Source: Castellaniella sp.
GTDB taxonomy: Bacteria > Pseudomonadota > Gammaproteobacteria > Burkholderiales > Burkholderiaceae_B
Assembly (NCBI RefSeq): GCF_004321985.1
Contig: NZ_SCQN01000046.1
Location: 1 to 64,000, forward strand
Direction of reading: 5' to 3'
DNA: 64,000 nucleotides
The notes under the pieces were generated by a model. The model saw nothing but the letters and a program-made list of their open reading frames with translations, did no database searches and was not told where the DNA came from. Below are positions 56,233-63,810 of this stretch, in pieces (within the stretch, counting starts at the first letter, position 1; every line of letters begins with the position of its first letter). The position numbers and the translations under genes are program-made.

Positions 56233-56811
56233 CTAGCCGTTGACGAACCCGCGCAACGTCGGGCGACCCGGCTCGCAAGCGGTGAGGGGCGCCACTTCCT
56301 GAAGGTCGTGAGCGTATCGGTGCGCGAGGGACTGGTATTCGGCGGTTCCGCGTCGCTTGCCTTCGAATTCCCGGTCGGTGAGCAGGCGCACCACCCTGGC
56401 GGGCGTACCCAGCAACAGTTGCCGGCGTTCACCCTGAAAGTGCTTTTTCACGAAACTCATGGCCCCGACCATGCTCTCGGGGCCGATCTCCGCGCCGTCC
56501 ATGACGACGGCTGCCATACCGACCAGGCTGTCGACTCCGATCGTGCATCCGTGCAGGATGGCACCGTGCCCGATATGGCCATTGGTGCATACGAGGGTGG
56601 TCTGGGAGGGTGAGCCGTGGATCATGCAGTGGTCTTGCAGATTAGAGCCTTCTTCCAGCACGATGCGGCCGAAGTCGCCGCGCAGGCAGGCAAACGGGGC
56701 AATGTAGACTCCTGGGCCGACAATCACGTCACCGATCAGGACAGCGCTGGGGTGTACATAAGCGCCGGGCTCGATGACGGGCGTGAGTCCTTCGAAACGG
56801 TAGCTGGGCAT
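56233..56811 (-). CDS. PaaY-like hexapeptide-repeat protein (gamma-carbonic anhydrase fold)
   Basis: Left-handed beta-helix protein of 192 aa. Hexapeptide repeats run from about residue 15 to 130, and metal-binding-type histidines occur in DHCMIHG and [12 protein letters not shown]. Length and motifs fit the PaaY/CaiE branch of gamma-carbonic anhydrase-like proteins. PaaY is a thioesterase of the phenylacetate pathway, so a thioesterase for gentisyl-CoA is a tempting role here. Start ATG 56811 follows GAGG by 5 nt; nine upstream codons are excluded. It is last in the operon with the isomerase and hydrolase genes. Confidence 0.82.
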   Translation of the reverse strand: MPSYRFEGLTPVIEPGAYVHPSAVLIGDVIVGPGVYIAPFACLRGDFGRIVLEEGSNLQDHCMIHGSPSQTTLVCTNGHIGHGAILHGCTIGVDSLVGMAAVVMDGAEIGPESMVGAMSFVKKHFQGERRQLLLGTPARVVRLLTDREFEGKRRGTAEYQSLAHRYAHDLQEVAPLTACEPGRPTLRGFVNG

Positions 56812-56886
56812 GGTTGCCTCGCAGAAGAAGCGGCACATCGCTGAAGCCCGGGTGTCGCTTCATGCGGTGGTGGCCTGGGGATGAGG

Positions 56887-57531
56887 TCAGGGGCCGCCGA
56901 GGAAATCCGGCTGTCGCTGAGGCTGTGCCTGGATGAAAGCGGGCAGCGTGTTGCAGGCTTCGTGAACAGCCATGACGCGGGGGTAGGCGTCAAGGTCACA
57001 ACCCATGCGTACGGCATTGGCCACTTGCGGGATGAGGCAGCAGTCGGCCAGCGTAGCGGTGTCCGCAAAACAGAAGCGGCCAGACCCAGCGCGCTGCAGA
57101 AGTGTTTCCAGCGCTGCAAATCCTTCGGTGATCCAGTGACGATACCACGCCTTTCTGGCGGAATCTGGTACCCCCAGCTCCCGTGAGAGGTAGTTGAGCA
57201 CACGCAGGTTGTTGACGGGGTGAATGTCACAGGCGATCAGTTGCGCGAATTCGAGCACATGGGCTCGCAGCACCGGCTCGACCGGGATCAGCCTGGGCTT
57301 GGGGTACCGCTGGTCCAGGTAGTCGATGATGGCCAGGGACTGCCCCAGTTGCAGATCCCCGTCCGTGAACGCCGGGACCAGCGCTCCCGGGTTGATCCGG
57401 GTGTAGTCGCGGCCCTGCTGCTCACCCTGCCGGATGTTCACGGGGATGACGCGGGCATCGAGCCCCTTGAGCCCGAGTGCAATTCGCACCCGGTACGAGG
57501 CTGAACTGTTGAAGAAGCTGTAGAGTTCCAC
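56887..57531 (-). CDS. Maleylpyruvate (maleylacetoacetate) isomerase, zeta-class GST
   Basis: Isomerises maleylpyruvate to fumarylpyruvate, using glutathione as cofactor. The 214-aa protein has the zeta GST motif SSASYRVRIALGLKG (residues 9-23) and NPGALVPAFTDGD in the thioredoxin-like domain, then an all-helical C-terminal domain. It lies 3 bp after the hydrolase gene. Given the gentisate dioxygenase nearby, maleylpyruvate (NagL-like) rather than maleylacetoacetate is the likely substrate. Confidence 0.92.
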   Translation of the reverse strand: MELYSFFNSSASYRVRIALGLKGLDARVIPVNIRQGEQQGRDYTRINPGALVPAFTDGDLQLGQSLAIIDYLDQRYPKPRLIPVEPVLRAHVLEFAQLIACDIHPVNNLRVLNYLSRELGVPDSARKAWYRHWITEGFAALETLLQRAGSGRFCFADTATLADCCLIPQVANAVRMGCDLDAYPRVMAVHEACNTLPAFIQAQPQRQPDFLGGP

Positions 57532-57534
57532 CGC

Positions 57535-58242
57535 TCAGCTTCCCGAGATGTCGACGGACAGTGTACCCAGCCCCGAGATGGAGGCCTCCAGATGGTCTCC
57601 TGGCACCACAGCGGCCACGCCCTCGGGGGTACCTGTGTAGAGCAGATCACCTGGCTGCAGCTCAAAGTAGCGCGACAGGTGTGCGATGGTTTCTGCAATG
57701 GACCAGATGAGCTTATCCAGCTGGCTGTGCTGGCGAACTTCCCCATTCACCTTCAGAAGGATGTCCACCTGAGCAGGCGTGGCTGGTAGAGCGCTCGAGG
57801 GGTGGATGGGGCCGAGTACGGCGCTTTGATCGAAGGCCTTGCCAATTTCCCAGGGGCGTCCCATTTTGCGAGCACCCATCTGCAGGTCTCGACGGGTCAT
57901 GTCCAGCCCGATGGCATATCCCCAGATGTGTCGCAGGGCATCTTCGACCGCGATGTGAGTGCCGCCTAGGCCCAGGGCCGCAACGAGTTCCACTTCGTGG
58001 TGAAAGTTGCTGGTTTCACTCGGGTAGGGCAAGATCAGCGATTTCCCATTGGCGGGGAAACATGCCGCATCCGCCGGCTTGCAGAAGAAGAACGGGGGTT
58101 CCCGCTCGGGATCGAAGCCCATCTCGCGGGCGTGTGCGGCATAGTTTCGGCCGACACAGTAGATTCTGTGGACCGGAAATTGACGGTCTTCTCCAGCAAC
58201 GGGCACGGCCGTGTGCGGCGCCGGGTCAAATACATAAGGCAT
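57535..58242 (-). CDS. Fumarylpyruvate hydrolase (FAH family)
   Basis: Cleaves fumarylpyruvate to fumarate and pyruvate. At 235 aa it has the FAH fold; metal ligands are in NFHHEVELVAALG and GLDMTRRDLQ, and the end has GDLLYTGTPEGVAAV. It resembles NagK. First gene of the operon with the maleylpyruvate isomerase and PaaY-like genes. Confidence 0.92.
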   Translation of the reverse strand: MPYVFDPAPHTAVPVAGEDRQFPVHRIYCVGRNYAAHAREMGFDPEREPPFFFCKPADAACFPANGKSLILPYPSETSNFHHEVELVAALGLGGTHIAVEDALRHIWGYAIGLDMTRRDLQMGARKMGRPWEIGKAFDQSAVLGPIHPSSALPATPAQVDILLKVNGEVRQHSQLDKLIWSIAETIAHLSRYFELQPGDLLYTGTPEGVAAVVPGDHLEASISGLGTLSVDISGS

Positions 58243-58639
58243 GGCATTCTCCGAAGGGCAGATGTCCGGCGCTGGTACGACGCTTGGCTATTCGGGATCC
58301 TGCGCGGCGGCATCAGCGGGCATGCCAGCCATTTTAGGGGCCCTTCGGTGCTGTGAAATATCGTTCTCTATAGTATTTTTGCACCTTCTATATATAAATA
58401 TATATGTCACTTAGCCGAGATCGGGCAGCTTTGCTCCGACCAAAGGGCGCAGTTGTCCAGCATTTCGCGCACCTCGATCTGCGCCAGCTCTACTATTTAG
58501 TTATGAATAAAAGTTAAGCGTGCTTTGCGTTTACGTTGGTTTCATGAACTGATCTTGATGCGGGATCTCGGGTTACCCTAACTTTTCTGCAAGTCCCCCC
58601 GCAGACGGGTTTTCTGTTTGACTGAATCAAGGAATCTTC
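58243..58639. other. 397-bp divergent intergenic region between hydrolase and D-tartrate dehydratase genes
   Basis: No gene is seen. From about 58365 to 58412 the DNA is very AT-rich, with TATAG (58369-58373) mirrored by CTATA (58388-58392), followed by an alternating AT tract; this probably belongs to the gentisate operon promoter. From 58504 to 58528 lies the element shared with the second tartrate promoter. GTTA-CCC-TAAC (58572-58582) and TAACTTTT (58579-58586), the inverse of AAAAGTTA in that element, follow nearer to the dehydratase gene. Confidence 0.55.
58504..58528 (+). promoter_or_regulatory. Tartrate-promoter repeat, copy 1
   Basis: A 25-bp element, 22 of 25 bases identical to the copy at 60937-60961. 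The first 14 bases, TGAATAAAAGTTAA, are identical and the last six (CTTTGC) are too. Within it AAAG and CTTT are spaced by nine bases, giving a weak dyad. It lies about 110 bp upstream of the D-tartrate dehydratase start. Confidence 0.6.
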
Positions 58640-59806
58640 ATGCCGATTCGCATCGTTGATGTGCGAGAGGTCACCAAGCCGATTGCTTCTCCCATTCGTA
58701 ACGCCTATATCGACTTCTCCCGGATGACGACCAGCCTGGTGGCGGTGGAAACCGACGTCATGCGGGACGGCAAACCGGTGATCGGCTATGGGTTCAACTC
58801 CAATGGCCGCTACGGCCAGGGCGGGCTGATCCGCGAGCGCTTCGCGCCGCGATTACGGGAGGCCGATCCCGCGTCCCTGATGGATGACGCAGGCGACAAT
58901 CTGGATCCCGTGCGCATCTGGGGTACCCTGATGTCCAATGAGAAGCCCGGTGGGCACGGCGAGCGGTCGGTTGCGGTCGGAACGCTGGACATGGCGGTTT
59001 GGGATGCGGTGGCCAAGATCGCGGGGCAGCCGCTGTTTCGCTTGCTGGCCCAGCGCCACAGCGTGCAGGCCGATCCGCGCGTGTTCGTCTACGCCGCAGG
59101 GGGCTATTACTATCCCGGAAAAGATTTGGGTGCCCTGAAAGCCGAGATGCGCAGCTATCTGGATCGCGGCTATACGGTCGTGAAGATGAAAATCGGCGGG
59201 GCATCGCTGGAAGACGACCGCCGCCGTATCGAAGCCGTGCTGAATGAAATTGGCAGTGCGGCACGGTTGGCGGTGGACGCCAACGGCCGCTTCGATCTGC
59301 AGACGGCCATTGGCTACGCCACCATGCTGCGCGAGTACCCGCTGTTCTGGTACGAAGAGCCGGGCGACCCGCTGGATTATCGGCTACAGGCTGTTCTGGG
59401 AGCCTTCTACGAGGGGCCCATGGCCACGGGCGAAAACCTGTTCAGCCATCAGGACGCCGACAACCTTCTACGCTATGGCGGCCTGCGCCCTGACCGCGAT
59501 TACCTGCAGTTCGATTGTGCGCTCAGCTACGGGCTGGTGGAATACCTGCGTACGTTAACCGTGGTCAAGCGTCATGGCTGGTCCTGGCGCCGCTGCATTC
59601 CCCATGGTGGCCATCAAATGTCGCTCAATATCGCCGCTGGGCTCGGGCTGGGCGGCAACGAGTCCTATCCCGATCTCTTCCAGCCTTACGGCGGCTTTCC
59701 GGATGGCGTGAACGTCATCGATGGGCATATCATCATGCCTGACCTCCCCGGCATCGGGTTTGAGGGCAAATCCGATCTCATCGCTGAAATGCAGGCCCTG
59801 AAGTGA
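58640..59806 (+). CDS. tarD: D(-)-tartrate dehydratase (enolase superfamily)
   Basis: Dehydrates D-tartrate to oxaloacetate. At 388 aa it is almost collinear with the Bradyrhizobium enzyme as I remember it. The catalytic residues fall at the same positions: K184 in KMK (182-184), metal ligands D213 (DANGRF), E239 and E265 (TGENLF), and the acid H322 (PHGGHQ). N-terminal IVDVREVTKPI and the end DLPGIGFEGKSDL are characteristic. Its last bases overlap the next gene by 4 nt. Confidence 0.94.
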   Translation: MPIRIVDVREVTKPIASPIRNAYIDFSRMTTSLVAVETDVMRDGKPVIGYGFNSNGRYGQGGLIRERFAPRLREADPASLMDDAGDNLDPVRIWGTLMSNEKPGGHGERSVAVGTLDMAVWDAVAKIAGQPLFRLLAQRHSVQADPRVFVYAAGGYYYPGKDLGALKAEMRSYLDRGYTVVKMKIGGASLEDDRRRIEAVLNEIGSAARLAVDANGRFDLQTAIGYATMLREYPLFWYEEPGDPLDYRLQAVLGAFYEGPMATGENLFSHQDADNLLRYGGLRPDRDYLQFDCALSYGLVEYLRTLTVVKRHGWSWRRCIPHGGHQMSLNIAAGLGLGGNESYPDLFQPYGGFPDGVNVIDGHIIMPDLPGIGFEGKSDLIAEMQALK

Positions 59807-60885
59807 AACCACATCGTATTGCAGTCATCCCGGGCGACGGGATTGGTCGTGAAGTCATGCCCGAGGCGCTTCGGGTTTTGGAAGCCCTGCGCGAACGGCA
59901 TGGGCTGTCGCTGCAGTTTGAACCTTTCGACTGGGCCTGCGCCGAGTTCTGGCAGCAGCATGGCGCGATGCTGCCCGACGACTGGTTCGAGCAGCTGCAG
60001 ACATTCGATGCGATTCTGTTTGGCGCGGTGGGCTGGCCGGCGGTCGTGCCCGATCATGTGTCGTTATGGGGATCGCTGCTCAAGTTCCGCCGGGGGTTCG
60101 ACCAGTACATCAATTTGCGCCCGGTCCGTCAGATGACGGGGGTGCCTGCGCCGCTTGCGGGGCGCAAGCCGGGCGAAATCGATTTTCTGGTGGTGCGAGA
60201 AAATACCGAAGGGGAATATACGAATCTGGGCGGGCGCCTTTACGAAGGCACCGAGCGCGAGATCGTCATCCAGGAATCGGTGTTCTCGCGCCACGGAGTC
60301 GATCGTGTCCTGAAGTTTGCCTTCGAGCTGGCCGCCCGCAGGCCCCGGCATCACCTCACGGCCGCTACGAAATCCAATGGTATCGCCATCAGCATGCCGT
60401 ACTGGGACGAGCGTGTGCAAGCCATGGCGGCGCAGTATCCGGGCGTTGCCTGGGACAAGCACCACATCGACATCCTCTGCGCCCGTTTCGTCCTGCAACC
60501 ACAGCGGTTCGACGTGGTGGTGGCCTCCAATCTCTTTGGTGACATCCTGTCGGATCTCGGCCCGGCCTGCACAGGCACGATCGGCATTGCGCCGTCGGCC
60601 AACCTCAACCCAGAGCGGCGGTATCCGTCGCTGTTCGAGCCTGTGCACGGGTCGGCACCCGACATTTATGGGCAGAACATTGCAAATCCCGTGGGGATGA
60701 TCTGGTCGACGGCCATGATGCTTGATTTTCTGGGTAGTACAGACAAGGCATGCCAGGCAGCGCATGACACGCTCATGGCTGCGATCGAGCATGTGCTGGA
60801 ATGCGGGCCGCGCACACCTGATCTGGGCGGACAGGCCAGCACGCAGCGTATGGGCCAGGCCATCGCCGATTTCATCGCGTCGTAG
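59803..60885 (+). CDS. ttuC: Tartrate dehydrogenase/decarboxylase family protein, copy 1
   Basis: NAD-dependent beta-decarboxylating dehydrogenase of the isopropylmalate/isocitrate family, 360 aa. Motifs include VIPGDGIGREV, VRENTEGEYTNLGGR, ATKSNGI, the metal-site DILSDLG and FEPVHGSAPDI. Such enzymes oxidise L- or meso-tartrate to oxaloglycolate or glycerate, and D-malate to pyruvate. It overlaps the D-tartrate dehydratase by 4 nt (GTGA), so they are coupled. The exact substrate is uncertain. Confidence 0.88.
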   Translation: MKPHRIAVIPGDGIGREVMPEALRVLEALRERHGLSLQFEPFDWACAEFWQQHGAMLPDDWFEQLQTFDAILFGAVGWPAVVPDHVSLWGSLLKFRRGFDQYINLRPVRQMTGVPAPLAGRKPGEIDFLVVRENTEGEYTNLGGRLYEGTEREIVIQESVFSRHGVDRVLKFAFELAARRPRHHLTAATKSNGIAISMPYWDERVQAMAAQYPGVAWDKHHIDILCARFVLQPQRFDVVVASNLFGDILSDLGPACTGTIGIAPSANLNPERRYPSLFEPVHGSAPDIYGQNIANPVGMIWSTAMMLDFLGSTDKACQAAHDTLMAAIEHVLECGPRTPDLGGQASTQRMGQAIADFIAS

Positions 60886-60904
60886 CGGGAATGGCACGGC
60901 CCAG

Positions 60905-60931
60905 CGCCTGCATGGAATCATGCACGGCGCG
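60905..60931 (+). terminator. Strong hairpin after the first ttuC gene
   Basis: GCGCC-TGCATG, loop GAAT, CATGCA-(C)-GGCGC gives an 11-bp stem with one bulged base, 20 bp after the stop of copy 1. Only a short TTT follows, so it may terminate, or limit transcript 3' decay, just before the promoter of copy 2. Confidence 0.45.
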
Positions 60932-60936
60932 CCTTT

Positions 60937-60961
60937 GAATAAAAGTTAATCATACTTTGCT
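60937..60961 (+). promoter_or_regulatory. Tartrate-promoter repeat, copy 2
   Basis: Near-identical copy (22 of 25 bases) of the element at 58504-58528, lying about 69 bp upstream of the second ttuC start. Its presence implies that copy 2 has its own promoter under the same control as the D-tartrate dehydratase operon. Confidence 0.6.
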
Positions 60962-61029
60962 TAATGCGGTGATCTTTAAGTGAATAGTCGAGCAGAATGG
61001 ACTGCTGGAACAGATTCGAGGACACAGCC

Positions 61030-62115
61030 ATGAAGACCTATCGCATCGCCACCATTCCGGGAGATGGCATCGGCAAGGAAGTCATCCCGGCAGGGCAACA
61101 GGCGCTGGCGGCGCTGGCGGCTGCGACGCGCGCGTTCTCCTTCGACTTCGAGCGATTCGATTGGGGAGCTGACTATTATCGGGCGCACGGTGTGATGATG
61201 CCCGACGACGGCCTGGGAGCGCTACGCGGCAAGGATGCCATCCTGTTTGGCTCGGCGGGGGATCCCGGGGTGCCCGACCATGTCACCCTGTGGGGTCTGC
61301 GGCTGAAGATCTGCCAGGGGCTGGATCAGTACGCCAACGTGCGCCCCACGCGTATTTTGCCGGGTATCACGACGCCGCTGCGCCATTGCGCACCGGGCGA
61401 TCTGGACTGGGTGATCGTGCGCGAAAATTCCGAGGGCGAATATTCGGGGGTCGGGGGACGGGTGCATCAGGGTTATCCGCTAGAAGTGGCAACCGACTTG
61501 TCGATCCTGACCCGCGTCGGCGTCGAGCGCATCATGCGCTTCGCGTTCCGGCTGGCGCAGTCCCGTCCCCGCAAGCATCTGACGGTCGTCACCAAAAGCA
61601 ACGCACAGCGCCACGCCATGGTGTTGTGGGACGAGATTGCCCGCCAGGTGTCGCAGGAATTTCCGGACGTTGTCTGGGACAAGGAACTGGTCGATGCGGC
61701 GACGGCGCGCATGGTCAACCGCCCGGCGTCGCTGGATACCATCGTGGCGACCAATCTGCACGCGGACATCCTGAGCGATCTGGCTGCCGCGTTGGCCGGC
61801 AGTCTGGGCATTGCGCCCACGGGCAACATCGACCCCGAACGCCGCAATCCGTCCATGTTTGAACCTATCCATGGTTCGGCCTTCGACATCATGGGCAAGG
61901 GCCTGGCCAATCCGATCGGAACCTTCTGGTCAGCCGTGATGATGCTCGAACATCTGGGCGAGATACAGGCAGCGGGGCGGATGATGCGAGCCATCGAGAC
62001 GGTGACGGCGGATCCCGCCCTGCATACGCGGGACCTGGGCGGATCGGCCACGACGGCACAGGTCACCGATGCGGTGTGTGCGCTCATCGAACAGGCGCCA
62101 GTCGCAGCTGCCTGA
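61030..62115 (+). CDS. ttuC: Tartrate dehydrogenase/decarboxylase family protein, copy 2
   Basis: 361-aa paralogue of the preceding gene, with TIPGDGIGKEV, VRENSEGEYSGVGGR, VTKSNAQR, DILSDLAA and FEPIHGSAFDI. Start ATG 61030 with GAGG 8 nt upstream; an earlier frame opening is ignored. The two copies are clearly diverged, e.g. SNAQR versus SNGIA in the substrate region, so they may use different tartrate isomers or D-malate. It converges with thiM. Confidence 0.87.
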   Translation: MKTYRIATIPGDGIGKEVIPAGQQALAALAAATRAFSFDFERFDWGADYYRAHGVMMPDDGLGALRGKDAILFGSAGDPGVPDHVTLWGLRLKICQGLDQYANVRPTRILPGITTPLRHCAPGDLDWVIVRENSEGEYSGVGGRVHQGYPLEVATDLSILTRVGVERIMRFAFRLAQSRPRKHLTVVTKSNAQRHAMVLWDEIARQVSQEFPDVVWDKELVDAATARMVNRPASLDTIVATNLHADILSDLAAALAGSLGIAPTGNIDPERRNPSMFEPIHGSAFDIMGKGLANPIGTFWSAVMMLEHLGEIQAAGRMMRAIETVTADPALHTRDLGGSATTAQVTDAVCALIEQAPVAAA

Positions 62116-62119
62116 AGGG

Positions 62120-62141
62120 CTGCGGGTGCTAAAGCCCGCAG
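62120..62141. terminator. Hairpin between ttuC copy 2 and thiM
   Basis: CTGCGGG (62120-62126) and CCCGCAG (62135-62141), perfect 7-bp arms with an 8-nt loop, placed between converging genes and overlapping the thiM stop codon. No T-run, so termination is inferred from position. Confidence 0.4.
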
Positions 62142-62986
62142 GTGTCCGGCATTTCGCGGATTTCGAGGTGCACGTCGGCCCGCGCCAGATCAGCCGATTG
62201 CAGCGCGTAGAGCGCATCCACGAATGCGACGGCGAAACTGCCGGGGCCGCTGGTCGTCTTGCCGGCCGCCTCGCCTGCGAGCTTGAAGTGGGCGTGGGCT
62301 GCAATCGTGGCATCGAAGTCACTGGCCAGCCGCCTGCCGTCCGGGGCGCGCTGGGCCGCCAGGTAAGCGGCCGTGAGCGAACCCAGCGAACAGCCGGTGC
62401 CGATGACGCGCGGCATCAGCGGATGGCCGCCGCCGACGCGCGCCAAGCGGACGGTGCTGTCCGAGACCTCCACGATGGCGTCGCGCGCGCCCGAAACCGC
62501 CACCACGGCACCAGTGGATTGCGCAAGGCTCATCGCGGCGACCAGCACGGCATCCACTTCGTCGGTCGAGTCTACGCCGCGCCCGCCGGCGCCCTGGCCT
62601 GCCAGAGCCGCGATCTCTGAAGCATTGCCGCGAATGACGGATGGGTGGCATTCGGCTGCTTGCTGAATGCGCGTAGTCCGGAAATCGATCACCCCCACGC
62701 TGACCGGGTCCAGCACCCACGGTTTGCCCATCTGGTTGGCAACCCGGATGGCGGCGTCGGCGGCCAGCAATTGCTGGTTGGTGGCAGTGCCGAAATTGAT
62801 CAGAATGCCGTTGGCCAGGCGGGCGAACTGACCGGCGTCGGCTTCGTGATCCAGCATGGCGGGGGCGGCGCCCACAGCCAGCAGCACGTTGGCGCTGAAC
62901 TGCTGGACCACGGTATTGGTGATGTTTTGAATGAGAGGTGCGGCTGCATGCAGCCGCGCATTCAGGGCAGGCAAATCCAGTGCCAT
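62129..62986 (-). CDS. thiM: Hydroxyethylthiazole kinase
   Basis: Phosphorylates 4-methyl-5-hydroxyethylthiazole in thiamine salvage. It is 285 aa. Motifs are PLIQNITNTVVQQFSANVLLAVGAAPAM at the substrate site, PWVLDPVSVG, RGNASEIAAL and the catalytic cysteine in VIGTGCSLGSLTAAY. ATG 62986 has AGGAA 5 nt upstream. No other thiamine genes are seen; several ThDP enzymes (gcl, ilvB) are in the window but a link is not implied. Confidence 0.94.
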   Translation of the reverse strand: MALDLPALNARLHAAAPLIQNITNTVVQQFSANVLLAVGAAPAMLDHEADAGQFARLANGILINFGTATNQQLLAADAAIRVANQMGKPWVLDPVSVGVIDFRTTRIQQAAECHPSVIRGNASEIAALAGQGAGGRGVDSTDEVDAVLVAAMSLAQSTGAVVAVSGARDAIVEVSDSTVRLARVGGGHPLMPRVIGTGCSLGSLTAAYLAAQRAPDGRRLASDFDATIAAHAHFKLAGEAAGKTTSGPGSFAVAFVDALYALQSADLARADVHLEIREMPDTCGL

Positions 62987-63033
62987 GATAATTCCTACGT
63001 TAGCGTTGACCCGTTGACAGGGGGGGCGCGGCG

Positions 63034-63792
63034 CTACAGGCAGCGGCCGCCGTCCACCTCCAGACATACGCCGGTAATGAATGCGGCCTCGTCGGAGGCC
63101 AGGTACAGGCATGCGTTGGCCACATCGTCGGGAGTGGAGAAGCGCCCCAGCGGGATGCCCGCCACAAACTTGGCGCGATTTTCGGGGGTGTCGGGCTGGC
63201 CCATGAACTCCGTCAGCAGGCCCGTGGCCCCGATCACGGGATTCACGCAGTTGACGCGGATTCTGTCGGGACCCAGCTCGGCCGCCATGGATTTGCTGGT
63301 GGTGACCACGGCGCCCTTGGTGCCGTTGTACCAGGTCAGGCCCGGGCGTGGCCGGATGGCAGCGGTGGAGGCGATGTTGACGAAGACGCCGCCGCCTTGG
63401 CGGCGGAAATGCGGCACGAAGCTCTGGGCGCTCAGGAAAATGCTCTTCACATTGATGGCATAGATCCGGTCGAATTCGGCCTCGGTGATTTCGAGCATGG
63501 GGCGATTACGGTGCGTGGCTCCGGCGTTGTTGACCACGATGTGCAGTGCGGAATAATGCGCCAAGGCCTGCTCACGCAGGCGGTCCATGCTGGCCGCGCT
63601 GGCGACGTCGACGGCGACGAAATGCGCCTGGCCGCCCGCCGCCTGGATCTGGGCTACGGTCTCGCGTCCAGTTGCCTCGTTGATGTCGCCCACCACGATG
63701 CGCGCGCCTTCGCGCGCGAAAGTCTCGGCGATTCCGCGGCCGAATCCTGAACCGGCGCCCGTCACGATCGCGACTTTGTTCTGCAGACGCAT
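63034..63792 (-). CDS. Short-chain dehydrogenase/reductase (glucose 1-dehydrogenase-like)
   Basis: NAD(P)-dependent oxidoreductase of 252 aa. The cofactor motif is TGAGSGFG (residues 11-18), NNAGA follows at about 90, and the catalytic YxxxK reads YNGTK. The end has the family stretch FITGVCLEVDGGRCL. It lies between thiM and a truncated aldehyde dehydrogenase gene, all on the minus strand, and may act with the latter. Substrate unknown. Confidence 0.9.
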   Translation of the reverse strand: MRLQNKVAIVTGAGSGFGRGIAETFAREGARIVVGDINEATGRETVAQIQAAGGQAHFVAVDVASAASMDRLREQALAHYSALHIVVNNAGATHRNRPMLEITEAEFDRIYAINVKSIFLSAQSFVPHFRRQGGGVFVNIASTAAIRPRPGLTWYNGTKGAVVTTSKSMAAELGPDRIRVNCVNPVIGATGLLTEFMGQPDTPENRAKFVAGIPLGRFSTPDDVANACLYLASDEAAFITGVCLEVDGGRCL

Positions 63793-63810
63793 GCTTTCTC
63801 CTGTGGTCCC

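Noticed and set aside
58598-58613. CCCG-CAGA-CGGG-TTTT as a terminator or attenuator before the D-tartrate dehydratase
   Set aside because: Stem is only 4 bp and the following T-run is interrupted; too weak to call.
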